Part shown: positions 16,761-24,585 of the stretch, in pieces
Layout of the letters: each line of letters begins with the position of its first letter
Position numbering within the stretch: the first letter of the stretch is position 1
Assembly: GCA_002716045.1 (NCBI GenBank)
Contig: PAZC01000009.1
Coordinates: 1-43,704 of the forward strand
DNA length: 43,704 nucleotides
Direction: 5' to 3'
Source of the DNA: Opitutia bacterium
Lineage (GTDB): Bacteria; Verrucomicrobiota; Verrucomicrobiia; Opitutales; Seribacteraceae
Program-made: the position numbers and the translations under genes
Notes under the pieces: model-generated
The model's input: the letters and a program-made list of their open reading frames with translations, nothing else
Database searches by the model: none
What the model was told of the DNA's origin: nothing

Positions 16761-18152
16761 TCAAAGTGAATTGAGAAAGGCCAGTAGTCGGCTTCGCTCT
16801 TCCTTGGCTAGCGAAGAATAAGCTTTCCTTGCAGCAAGAGCTTCTCCTCCGTGCCAGAGAATAGCTTCTTCCAAGTTTCTTGCTCTTCCATCATGCAGGA
16901 AGCGGGTGTGACCATTGACCACCTTGGTCAAGCCTATTCCCCATAATGGAGGTGTTCTCCATTCTCTGCCTGCGGCCTCAAAATCAGCTCGGTGGTCCGC
17001 GAGGTCCTCACCCATGTCATGAAGAAGCAGATCGGTGTATGGGTGAATAGTTTGATTTTTTAGTTCTACCAGTTCAGCCTGCGGTCCCGTTTTCATTTCG
17101 GTCAGGTGACACTTGGCGCATCCCGATTGATGAAAGAGAACTTCCCCTCTAATGACTTGGGAATCCCTGTGGTTTCTCCGAGCGGGAGGCGCCAAGGTCT
17201 GAAGGTAGGCAACGACCTTTGCGAGCATGCGTTCCTCTATTTCGGGGTTTCCACCGTTGGGGAGCTTGCCCAATTTGGTTTCCTGCGACTTTGTGTATGG
17301 CTTGGCTTGGTGAACTGGTGAGGTTATTCCGATATCCTCATGAAAGGCGGAGGCAGCCTGCTGACGAAGGGTGGATTGGTTGGCCTTCCACCCGAACCTG
17401 CCCAGTTCCCGTTTATGGTTTTCCGGATTCCAGACATAGTTGGGCTTGCCTGAAATACCGTCCCCATCGCGGTCATTGGGATCAGATCTTTTCAGGATAT
17501 CTTGTTCCCTTACTGCCTCCAGCAGACCGAGTCCCATGACTGGCGAAGCAATCCTTGGGCTGATCATTAGTTCGGGATGCGGATGTCCGTACCCGGTATT
17601 CGGTTGCAATTTGTAGAAAGGTTTCAGCAGTTCGTTAACTGAGCCGTCAGCGAAATGCCTTTTGATTGAACTGTAAGAGATCGAGACATTCCCCTCCGGT
17701 TCCGCACCGGGGATGGCTCTGACTGCAAGCTGGTTGCCGAAAACAGGGTCTGGCTTGTTACCTCCCATCGTGTCTTGACCGGGAATGCTCAAGCGAAAGA
17801 GCAGACTCGTCATCAATTGACCTTCGGTTGGAGGTGAGCCCCTCCCGTCACGGACATGGCAACTGGAACAGGATCGAGCGTTGAAGAGAGGGCCCAAGCC
17901 ATCTCTGGCGGTAGTTGAAGATGGGGCCATGACCCAGTTTTTATTGAAAAAGGAATTACCCACCACATGGTTTCTCCGGTTCGTCTTGGTAATGTTGGCC
18001 AATGGCATGCCAAAGGCATTGGGCCCTTTTTCAAACACGGTTGTAGACCCGCCGCTTTGGAGCTTGGGAGAGCTTATGTCGCCGGCTAGTTGCTTTCCGA
18101 CGAGAACAAGTGCGGCCAAAGTTAGAACGCTCTTGCCCACCCGAAATAACAT
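16761..18152 (-). CDS. Di-haem DUF1111 (thiol-oxidoreductase-like) cytochrome
   Basis: A 463-aa exported c-type cytochrome of the DUF1111 di-haem oxidoreductase family. The signal/anchor is at residues 1-24. Haem sites are C95-S-S-C98-H99 and a second C-A-K-C-H in the C-terminal half (about residue 340). R-D-G-D-G-I-S-G-K and the late F-L-H-D-G-R-A motif are family features. The ATG at 18152 follows the imelysin stop by one base (TAG-A-ATG); the longer frame to 18209 would overlap imelysin. Imelysin and DUF1111 genes are commonly paired in iron-responsive operons, so a role in iron or haem handling is likely, but the reaction is not established. Confidence 0.92.
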   Translation of the reverse strand: MLFRVGKSVLTLAALVLVGKQLAGDISSPKLQSGGSTTVFEKGPNAFGMPLANITKTNRRNHVVGNSFFNKNWVMAPSSTTARDGLGPLFNARSCSSCHVRDGRGSPPTEGQLMTSLLFRLSIPGQDTMGGNKPDPVFGNQLAVRAIPGAEPEGNVSISYSSIKRHFADGSVNELLKPFYKLQPNTGYGHPHPELMISPRIASPVMGLGLLEAVREQDILKRSDPNDRDGDGISGKPNYVWNPENHKRELGRFGWKANQSTLRQQAASAFHEDIGITSPVHQAKPYTKSQETKLGKLPNGGNPEIEERMLAKVVAYLQTLAPPARRNHRDSQVIRGEVLFHQSGCAKCHLTEMKTGPQAELVELKNQTIHPYTDLLLHDMGEDLADHRADFEAAGREWRTPPLWGIGLTKVVNGHTRFLHDGRARNLEEAILWHGGEALAARKAYSSLAKEERSRLLAFLNSL

Positions 18153-18153
18153 T

Positions 18154-19347
18154 CTACTCGTCCACTTCCGTGGGGACCTTGAAGCCAAATGCAAACCCAA
18201 CCCCGGCAAAGTTCTCGGATATGTCTTCTAGGTTTTCCACCAAGGTCAGGATTCCTTTCCTGGCCGTTGATTCATCATCTCCTAGAATAGCTTGGTCGAA
18301 AGGTGCTGGAATGGCCTTGGCTCGATCCATGGATCGAGCGAGTAGTTCATCGATGGCCTTGGTTTTTTCAGGTGCCTTGAGGATGGCCGCTTCTCGTATG
18401 CCGAGGCCGGTGAAAACTTTGCCCTCCACTTTTTCGTAGCGACCTTGCCAAACGTTTTGGATGCCAATCAAATCATAGATACAGTCATTGTGGGTGGTGT
18501 CGCTGAAACAAGAGTGTTCATCTTCCTGGGCTTGTGATTCATAGGCAACCAAGAGGCGTTCTCCCGCCAATTCGAATCCACTCAGAAGAGTCATTCCGGT
18601 AAGGATTTTTTCCAAGGATTCCAATGGGTCCGCCTCCTCGAAGGTTCGTCGGTAATTGTCTTTGCCGGGTTCCCATTCAGCAACCAAGTCCTCCAGTTTT
18701 TCCAGTAGTAGTGCGTTTGCGGCCAATAGGTATTTCTTACGCCGCTCTGCATTTGTTTTCGTGGAGTAATCCGTGTGTGGCCGATCCCCGGGTCCATCTG
18801 CCCGAAAATCTTGCCCCCAGAGCAAGAATTCAATCGCGTGGTATCCCGTGCTGACGTTCTCCTCGCCGTCCTTTTCGTTCCATTCGGCCAAGGTTTGGCT
18901 ATTGATTTCCGGATACCTTTGGGGGTTATTGATTATTCCCGCCTCGGGGGCCTCCTTTACGTAGTCGACGTAGGCTTCGTCCATCGGCCACGCGTTAAGT
19001 AGCCCCTCCGGGCCGTCTGCGTCGTCGATCGGACCACCATAGAAACGAAAGACTTCCGTTTGCAGATAGGGCAATCTGGCATCGATCCAACTTTGGCGAG
19101 CGGCCTGCAGTTTTTCCTCCGAGGGTTCCTTCACAAATGCCTCCACGGATTCAGTCATGGCTCGGGCTTTATGCAGCGAGTCCGAGTATGCGAGATAGAC
19201 GATTTCCGCATAAGTCTCGATTACTTCAGAGATTATCCCTTCAGTTTTGTTTTCTGCTTCCCCGTTTACATCCCGGTTTTGGCATCCCCCAAACCAGGGC
19301 AGGAAACAACATAGCGCTGTTATTGTATTTTTGGCTGTGGTATTCAT
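18154..19347 (-). CDS. Imelysin-family (peptidase M75-like) iron-associated protein
   Basis: A 397-aa imelysin (IrpA/ICMP type) exported protein. C22 in W-F-G-G-C-Q may be a lipidation site, although the lipobox is imperfect. The signature G-x-H-x-x-E is seen as G168-Y-H-A-I-E173 followed by F-L-L-W-G-Q-D. The early R-x-x-Y-L-Q-x-E-V-F-R-F-Y-G-G-P-I-D segment is also characteristic. Imelysins are periplasmic or surface proteins linked to iron uptake; proteolysis has not been shown. It is the first gene of a two-gene unit with the DUF1111 cytochrome, one nucleotide apart. An operator-like inverted repeat directly abuts the ATG. Confidence 0.92.
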   Translation of the reverse strand: MNTTAKNTITALCCFLPWFGGCQNRDVNGEAENKTEGIISEVIETYAEIVYLAYSDSLHKARAMTESVEAFVKEPSEEKLQAARQSWIDARLPYLQTEVFRFYGGPIDDADGPEGLLNAWPMDEAYVDYVKEAPEAGIINNPQRYPEINSQTLAEWNEKDGEENVSTGYHAIEFLLWGQDFRADGPGDRPHTDYSTKTNAERRKKYLLAANALLLEKLEDLVAEWEPGKDNYRRTFEEADPLESLEKILTGMTLLSGFELAGERLLVAYESQAQEDEHSCFSDTTHNDCIYDLIGIQNVWQGRYEKVEGKVFTGLGIREAAILKAPEKTKAIDELLARSMDRAKAIPAPFDQAILGDDESTARKGILTLVENLEDISENFAGVGFAFGFKVPTEVDE

Positions 19348-19394
19348 AATTGAGATTTGGTCTCAATTCGAATACTTGTTCCCCCGCTTGTCAA
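19348..19394 (-). promoter_or_regulatory. Promoter and operator-like repeat of the imelysin-DUF1111 unit
   Basis: On the minus strand a consensus TTGACA (19394-19389) is followed after 17 nt by TCGAAT (19371-19366). An 8-bp perfect inverted repeat AATTGAGA/TCTCAATT with a 5-nt centre (19348-19368) overlaps the -10 box and ends at the base before the ATG. The core also fits TGA-N9-TCA, the iron-responsive operator pattern of RirA-type regulators. Which regulator acts here is unknown. The predicted 5' leader is only about 10 nt. Confidence 0.5.
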
Positions 19395-19557
19395 GTAGTA
19401 GCATGGACAAGCAAGGCATTTGCATTGTTTTGTCTTTTTTAAGTCGGATATTTTACCTGCCAAAGAGACCTGTTTTCATGGCCCTTAAGTACGAACCGAA
19501 GCGATGTCCGGCAAGCCGATCTAGGAGCTTGGCTTGAGACAGGCTTCTCTGGATCGA
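19395..19557. other. Spacer upstream of the imelysin promoter
   Basis: 163 nt between the imelysin promoter and the end of the repeat-protein gene. No gene, terminator or further promoter is recognisable. Confidence 0.3.
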
Positions 19558-19986
19558 TTATTTCGATTGGCCCCGGTAACGTCCGGAACGATCGTAATGT
19601 CGGGTGGTATTGCCAGAACGAACAGATCTTCCCGAATAGCGCCCTGAGCTATCGTAGTGCCGAGTGGTGGAACCATTGGATACTGAGCGCCCTGTATATT
19701 TACCGCTACGATCGTAATTGAGTTGGTTGGAACCAGACAGAGTGGATCGACCGGAGTATCGGCCGGAGGAATCATAATTTCTGGACCCTTGTTTGTTCAC
19801 CGTTTCTCTACCGCTGGATTTCCCGGAACGGTCATAGTGCCGGATCGTACCGTTTCCACTTTGAACTGATTTGCCGGCATACTTGCCGAAACCATCGTAA
19901 TGGCGTTTGGTCTTGTTTTCCGCACTTGCCCAGGAGGTCAGGAATATAAATGTCAGGCAGAAAAAAGGAAGAACGATGATTTTCAT
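19558..19986 (-). CDS. Small secreted protein of ~20-residue tandem repeats
   Basis: A 142-aa protein with a Sec signal (about residues 1-22). The mature part is nearly all tandem repeat: five units of 20-21 residues and a partial sixth. The consensus is R-H-Y-D-x-S-G-R-Y-x-G-R-S-V-x-x-G-x-T-T, so the chain is Arg-, Ser-, Gly- and Tyr-rich and strongly basic. The regular Y-D-x-S-G core recalls short beta-hairpin repeats found in other small bacterial secreted proteins. No catalytic residues or known domain are visible. It has 210-nt spacers on both sides and is probably its own unit. A surface, polysaccharide-binding or matrix role is only a guess. Confidence 0.75.
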   Translation of the reverse strand: MKIIVLPFFCLTFIFLTSWASAENKTKRHYDGFGKYAGKSVQSGNGTIRHYDRSGKSSGRETVNKQGSRNYDSSGRYSGRSTLSGSNQLNYDRSGKYTGRSVSNGSTTRHYDSSGRYSGRSVRSGNTTRHYDRSGRYRGQSK

Positions 19987-20196
19987 GTTATATATTTTTT
20001 ATTTTTGCTGATTCATGCGGTTCATCAAAAAGAGGAAAAGCATCAAGGTTCCAAAAGTTACGCCTGGAATTTGAGATTCCTTCTCGAGGAAACTCTTGGC
20101 GAGAACGGCTAATGTATCTAGACATGGAATACTCACTTGCAATTAATAGGTAACCGCAACTTTCTCGTGTGTCAAATCGGGTGGGAAATTGACGGC
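19987..20196. other. Spacer with imperfect stem-loop
   Basis: 210 nt between the M20 peptidase gene and the repeat-protein gene. A 9-bp stem with one mismatch (20073-20081 with 20087-20095, 5-nt loop) could end transcription of the peptidase gene, but no T-run follows on the minus strand. The 20 bases before the repeat-protein ATG are almost pure A/T with no Shine-Dalgarno sequence. A TTGACA near 20173-20178 (minus strand) lacks a good -10. Confidence 0.3.
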
Positions 20197-21336
20197 TTAG
20201 GGTTGTTCCTCGAGGAAACGGAGAACAATTGCAGTCGCCTGGTCCAGTTGCTTGAGATCGATCCATTCGTCGGCTGAGTGGGCCTGGGCAATGTTGCCGG
20301 GACCAAATACGATTGCCGGTGTGCCGCCCATGGCGATCGGTGAGGCATCGGTGAAGTAGTCCACGCCATGGGACTTGCGCCTTTTGGCGGCTTTGAGAAA
20401 TTGTCGGACCACTGGAAGGTTCGGGTCCGTTGCCAACGAGGGGCAAGGAACGCCCCGACTTTCCACAATGGTGGTGGATGGGAGCCGATGCTTCTTGAGG
20501 AGAATTTGGATCTCGGCGAGCACGGAGGCCTCGGTTTCACCGGGTATGGTACGTCGGTCGACTTCGATACTACAACGCTCCGGCACGACGTTGGTTTGGC
20601 TCCCCCCCCGAATGATTCCAACGTTGATGCTTGGATGACCCAGCAAAGGGTGTTTTCTCTCCTTGAGTTGATCGACGTATTCGGTGAGCAGGATATTGGT
20701 CACGCGAGTCATGGCATGGATGGCGCTCTTGCCCAAGTGGGGAGTGGCTCCGTGGGCCGCCTTGCCAAGAGTCTCGAGGCAAAGCCAGAGGTTGCCTTTG
20801 TGCGCGGTTACGACTTGCAGTTGAGTTGGTTCGCCGGCGATGGCGAGGTCTGCCTTCGGACCCCGTTCACCCAAGATACGTGACCCCGATTGCCTGTGTT
20901 CCTCGTCCACCAATCCGACGAATAGAATTTCTGTTTGCTGTGGCCGCTTGCCCTGCTTTGACAATTCCAGCAAGGCATGAAAGAAGGCCGCCACCGAACC
21001 CTTTGTGTCACAGGCCCCACGACCATGAAGGCATCCATTTTTCAGCCTTGGCTTGAATTGCTTGTCCTCGGCTGGGACGACGTCGAGGTGAGGGGACAGG
21101 ATTATCCTACGCTTCACTTTGCCCAACGGTTTCAAGCGTACAAATAGATTCTTTCTTCCCGGCAGGACGGACTGCCGGGACACTTCCAGTCCGTGTTTGC
21201 TGGCAAGGTCAATTAAATGATTGGCGACCCGTTCCTCGCCCGTGCGTTTGGAGTCGTTCGGCAGGAAAGCCGGATTTACACTGGGCAAGGTGACGAGTTC
21301 GCGCAGGAGTTTGGCGACGGGGGAAAGCTTAGCCAC
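20197..21336 (-). CDS. M20-family metallopeptidase/deacylase (ArgE/DapE/ACY1 type)
   Basis: A 379-aa cytoplasmic-type zinc hydrolase with no signal peptide. The start is GTG at 21336 and gives the usual short N-terminus. Metal and catalytic motifs are S-P-H83-L-D85-V-V-P, G-R-G-A-C-D110-T-K-G, D144-E145-E146, A-G-E169-P-T and a late A-Q-A-H-S-A-D-E-W. These match the acetylornithine deacetylase/succinyl-diaminopimelate desuccinylase group; substrate specificity cannot be read from the motifs. There is no arg or dap gene nearby. It lies 103 nt after the propeller-DUF1080 gene and could be the last gene of that unit or separate. Confidence 0.9.
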   Translation of the reverse strand: MAKLSPVAKLLRELVTLPSVNPAFLPNDSKRTGEERVANHLIDLASKHGLEVSRQSVLPGRKNLFVRLKPLGKVKRRIILSPHLDVVPAEDKQFKPRLKNGCLHGRGACDTKGSVAAFFHALLELSKQGKRPQQTEILFVGLVDEEHRQSGSRILGERGPKADLAIAGEPTQLQVVTAHKGNLWLCLETLGKAAHGATPHLGKSAIHAMTRVTNILLTEYVDQLKERKHPLLGHPSINVGIIRGGSQTNVVPERCSIEVDRRTIPGETEASVLAEIQILLKKHRLPSTTIVESRGVPCPSLATDPNLPVVRQFLKAAKRRKSHGVDYFTDASPIAMGGTPAIVFGPGNIAQAHSADEWIDLKQLDQATAIVLRFLEEQP

Positions 21337-21439
21337 GAGACGAAAGGGTCATGAAGTGAAGTCCATTGCTTCTCGATCTTGTGGTCTCGTGCTATCGAGT
21401 CAGCCCCAATTCACGTCATAGTGTAGGTAAGCTCGTTGT

Positions 21440-22951
21440 TCAGGGGAGTTCGGCTAGTTTCATTTTGCGGTAGTCGATTCCCATGTTGCGGTTGCCGTGC
21501 AACTGAATGCCGATGGGACCTTCCTCTTTGGCGGAGCTCGACTTGTAGGTCATGACTTCCTCGCCTTGCAACCACACCTTGTATTCATTGCCGATGGCTT
21601 GGATGCGCATGGTGTTCCAGTCCTTCGCCTTGAGTAACTTCTTGATGTTCTTGGCTTCCACCGGATATCCCTTTCCTGGGATATAAGGAGAGCAGGTCAT
21701 GTCTCGCTTGAGGGAGCCCGATATACCGATTTGGATTTGGTCTTGAGTACGCACGTGAACACCGGAGTCGACGGTGCCTTCCCCGAAACGAAAATCAAAT
21801 TCCGTGACGAAGTTGCGAAACTTCTTTTCGGTCCACAGGACGGACCCTTTTCTCTTGGGGCCGCTTCTGATTTCCAGCACACCATCGACCATCTTGTACC
21901 AACCGGCCTTGTCGTTGCCGTTCGGTACCTTCCATCCGGTCAGGTCCTTGCCATTGAGTATGGGTTTGAAGACAAGCTTTTCAGGAGAAGGCTTTTTCTT
22001 CGCCTTGTTCATGCGATGAATGCGACCAGTGGTGCTGTACTCGGCCACGAAGAGATCGCCCGCAGCGTTAAAGGCCACTCCATGGGGAGCGGTTACGATA
22101 CCTGTTCTCCAAACGGATTTCGGAGTGCGGTTGGTGCCCACTTCCTTTGGCTTGTCATTGTAGCCGAGTTGCTTGGCCACCTTGCCTTCTTTGTCGAGTA
22201 GGGTGACTCTGCCCTTTATTTCGCCGACGGCGGCCAAGTCACCGTGGATGGCCACGCAGGCCGGCATCAATAACCCGGTGGTTACCTCACCGATGAACTT
22301 TCCTTCGGTGGACATATGGACCACTCTGCCGTTGGCTCGATCGGTTCCTATTATGCGAGGCGGGTCGAACCGGGTATCTACCGCGATTTTGTGAAGGGTG
22401 CGGAACTTAAAGGGTTCGCCCTTGCCGCCAAAAGACTTGATGTATTTGCCTGCCTTGTCGAAGTGGTGCACGTAGTCGGAGGAGTAGCCGTCGACCACGA
22501 ATAGATCACCATTAGGTGCAACGTCCATGGCGGTCAGTCGTACCCGGCCACGATTCTTGTACTTGTCCGGTATGGCGGAGGCTGGGATACGGAGAACTAC
22601 CTCTCCTTCCAAGCTGAGCTTGAGGATTTCCTGCCCGCCAAGCCGAGGCCCGTAGATGAACTCGCCGTCCTTGTGCTTGCGTATGACGAATCCATGAAAG
22701 TCGCTCGGAGCTCCTTTCACGTTACGGATCCACTTGCCATCCGAACCGTAGACTTGGACGGCTGCCTTGGAGTCCTGTACGCTGACGTAGACCTCGCCGG
22801 CTGAGCTGACAGCGACGTCTCCGTGCATATTGCCGAGTTGCACGCGTCCTTCGGGCAACTTGACCCAGTCAGCAACTGCTTTGTAGGCGTGTTCAGCAAT
22901 AAGCGGACACGCCGAGGCGATCAAAGTGAGAAGTGTCAGTGCTTTTTTCAT
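21440..22951 (-). CDS. NHL-like beta-propeller fused to a DUF1080 domain
   Basis: A 503-aa exported two-domain protein. After the signal (about residues 1-19), residues about 35-335 form an NHL/SMP-like propeller with blades such as D-V-A-P-N-G-D-L-F-V-V-D-G-Y and G-V-A-F-N-A-A-G-D-L-F-V-A-E-Y. Residues about 345-503 are a DUF1080 domain starting P-I-L-N-G-K-D-L-T-G-W and ending G-I-Q-L-H-G-N-R-N-M-G-I-D-Y-R-K-M-K. The propeller may bind or oxidise the glycan, while the DUF1080 part would cleave a keto-glycoside (inference). It is 45 nt downstream of another DUF1080 gene in the same unit. The base sequence before the ATG is pyrimidine-rich. Confidence 0.9.
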   Translation of the reverse strand: MKKALTLLTLIASACPLIAEHAYKAVADWVKLPEGRVQLGNMHGDVAVSSAGEVYVSVQDSKAAVQVYGSDGKWIRNVKGAPSDFHGFVIRKHKDGEFIYGPRLGGQEILKLSLEGEVVLRIPASAIPDKYKNRGRVRLTAMDVAPNGDLFVVDGYSSDYVHHFDKAGKYIKSFGGKGEPFKFRTLHKIAVDTRFDPPRIIGTDRANGRVVHMSTEGKFIGEVTTGLLMPACVAIHGDLAAVGEIKGRVTLLDKEGKVAKQLGYNDKPKEVGTNRTPKSVWRTGIVTAPHGVAFNAAGDLFVAEYSTTGRIHRMNKAKKKPSPEKLVFKPILNGKDLTGWKVPNGNDKAGWYKMVDGVLEIRSGPKRKGSVLWTEKKFRNFVTEFDFRFGEGTVDSGVHVRTQDQIQIGISGSLKRDMTCSPYIPGKGYPVEAKNIKKLLKAKDWNTMRIQAIGNEYKVWLQGEEVMTYKSSSAKEEGPIGIQLHGNRNMGIDYRKMKLAELP

Positions 22952-22996
22952 GGGAGTGGGTTGCTGTTGGTTTTGTTAAATAGTTAGGTTCGGAGC

Positions 22997-23701
22997 TTAC
23001 AGTTCCTTGATTTCAATATTGCGGAACTGGATGAGTGCGGAGGCGGAGCTCCAACTCTTGTTCTTCGGGTTGTAGCCGCCGTGATGCTGCAACATGATGG
23101 GGCCCTTCGTCCCTACTCCGGGCATCTTGGATTCGTCTAGCACGGTCTTGCCGTTTAGTATCACCGTGACGGTTTCTCCCTTCATGGTGATTTCCATTTC
23201 ATTCCATTCTCCGACTGGTTTGTCGGCGTTTACCTTGGGCAACGCCCCCTTGCGGATGGCAGGATCCTTGCTCCCGTGGAAGGCCCACAGTTGACCTGAC
23301 CCGCAGGGCCAGCACCAAAGGTTGACTTGAGACTTTCCTGAGCCCCGGACGAAGATGCCAGAGTCCGCATTCTTCACCGGTTTGTTGCCTATGACGTTGC
23401 CCTCTGCATCAAAGAGTTTGGCGTTGTACTTTGGTCCTGCGGTCCGCTTAAAGCGCCAGTCGATGCGCAAGACGTAATCCTCGTAGCTTTTCTGGGAGGT
23501 AAGGTTGCCGCCCTTGGCTTCGTAGTCGATAACCCCGTCGACTACCTTCCATGCATGGTCGCCATCGGGTGTCTTCCAACCGGACAGGTCTTTGCCATTG
23601 AAGAGACTGACAAATCCCTTGTCTTTCTTGGCAAAGATTGGCGAGCCCGAGAGAAGGATGGTCGCTAAGGTGATCGTTAGAGTGTAAGTCAATGTCTTCA
23701 T
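22997..23701 (-). CDS. DUF1080 (3-keto-disaccharide hydrolase family) protein
   Basis: A 234-aa exported DUF1080 protein. The signal is at about residues 1-24. The domain runs from F-V-S-L-F-N-G-K-D-L-S-G-W to a late I-M-L-Q-H-H-G-G-Y-N-P and I-Q-F-R-N-I-E-I-K-E-L end. D-S-G-I-F-V-R-G and L-W-C-W-P-C-G-S-G-Q fall in the middle. The Q-H-H-G subgroup is common next to Gfo/Idh/MocA oxidoreductases. It lies 19 nt after the HEAT-like gene and 45 nt before the propeller-DUF1080 gene. A substrate such as a 3-keto-glycoside is inferred from the family. Confidence 0.92.
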   Translation of the reverse strand: MKTLTYTLTITLATILLSGSPIFAKKDKGFVSLFNGKDLSGWKTPDGDHAWKVVDGVIDYEAKGGNLTSQKSYEDYVLRIDWRFKRTAGPKYNAKLFDAEGNVIGNKPVKNADSGIFVRGSGKSQVNLWCWPCGSGQLWAFHGSKDPAIRKGALPKVNADKPVGEWNEMEITMKGETVTVILNGKTVLDESKMPGVGTKGPIMLQHHGGYNPKNKSWSSASALIQFRNIEIKEL

Positions 23702-23720
23702 AGCGTGTGCTTTGGTGTGA

Positions 23721-24554
23721 TTATTTCAAGTTCGCCAAGCCTTTGTCACAGGCCAACCGAACATGATCTTCATTCTTGGAAGTACGGTTTTTCTTCAGGT
23801 TTTGGTAAAGCGCGGTGGCTTCCTTTTTCTTGCCTGCAGCGGCCAGTGCCTCGGCTAACTGAAGGCAGTACCCGATTGCTTTGATGCGTCCCCAGCCTTC
23901 TTCTTTTGCGGCTGTGTCCAGCAATAATTTGGCATCCTCCGCTGAGGTTATGCGGGTGAGACTCCAAAGGCCAGCCAGACGAATCTCCAAGTCTTTTTCC
24001 TTGGCTGCAGATCGAAATGCCTTGGCGGACTCGTTGTCGCGTAGAAAACCGAGCCCTTGCAGAATGGTCAAACGAGGGGCTCCCTTGGCTTTTGGGTAAG
24101 CTTTGCGGAAATGTTCCGTGGTGACAGGCCCGATAGCCTCGAGGGCTTGGGCGGCGTACTCGTAGAGGTGTTCTTCTTCGTCCGTAAGGAAAGGCGCCAT
24201 GGCGGAGGCTTGTTCCTTGCCGGCGCAGATTTGCAGTTGGCGAAGAATGAAACCCTTGACTGCCTTGGGCCTGTCGTCACCGAGTGTGCCGGCGAGGCCT
24301 TGGGCAAAGGCTTTGCGTTGCTTTTCCTTGTCTGGGCCACCTACCCGAATGGCGGTAGCATGGAGGGCGTGACGTGCCTGCACGTCATTGCCGGTGCCGG
24401 GCTCGATTATGAGGTCGACGAGCTCCCTGATGGTTTTCTGGCCGCCGTCTAAAATTTTGGCGACGGCCTTTTCGCAGGCCTCTTTGTCGATGACGTTAAG
24501 TATGCCTCCGCTAGCTGGAGTAGGGAATGCTTGGATGATATCTTTGGCGCTCAT
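23721..24554 (-). CDS. HEAT-repeat-like helical protein
   Basis: A 277-aa protein without a signal peptide, all-helical in appearance. Repeated patterns such as E-E-H-L-Y-E-Y-A-A-Q-A-L-E-A-I-G and R-L-A-G-L-W-S-L-T-R-I resemble HEAT/PBS-lyase repeats. Such proteins act as scaffolds, and no enzymatic motif is visible. The start is well supported by AGGAGA nine bases before the ATG, the best Shine-Dalgarno site in the window. It lies 31 nt after a Gfo/Idh/MocA gene and 19 nt before a DUF1080 gene. Being apparently cytoplasmic, it is an odd partner for the otherwise exported products of the unit. Confidence 0.78.
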   Translation of the reverse strand: MSAKDIIQAFPTPASGGILNVIDKEACEKAVAKILDGGQKTIRELVDLIIEPGTGNDVQARHALHATAIRVGGPDKEKQRKAFAQGLAGTLGDDRPKAVKGFILRQLQICAGKEQASAMAPFLTDEEEHLYEYAAQALEAIGPVTTEHFRKAYPKAKGAPRLTILQGLGFLRDNESAKAFRSAAKEKDLEIRLAGLWSLTRITSAEDAKLLLDTAAKEEGWGRIKAIGYCLQLAEALAAAGKKKEATALYQNLKKNRTSKNEDHVRLACDKGLANLK

Positions 24555-24585
24555 TTGATAAAGTCTCCTATTTTTCCACTAAGGG

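Noticed and set aside
19558-19986. CRISPR-like array suggested by the regular 60-nt periodicity
   Set aside because: The periodicity is that of a coding repeat: frame is kept, units are degenerate at the DNA level, and there is no spacer/repeat structure.
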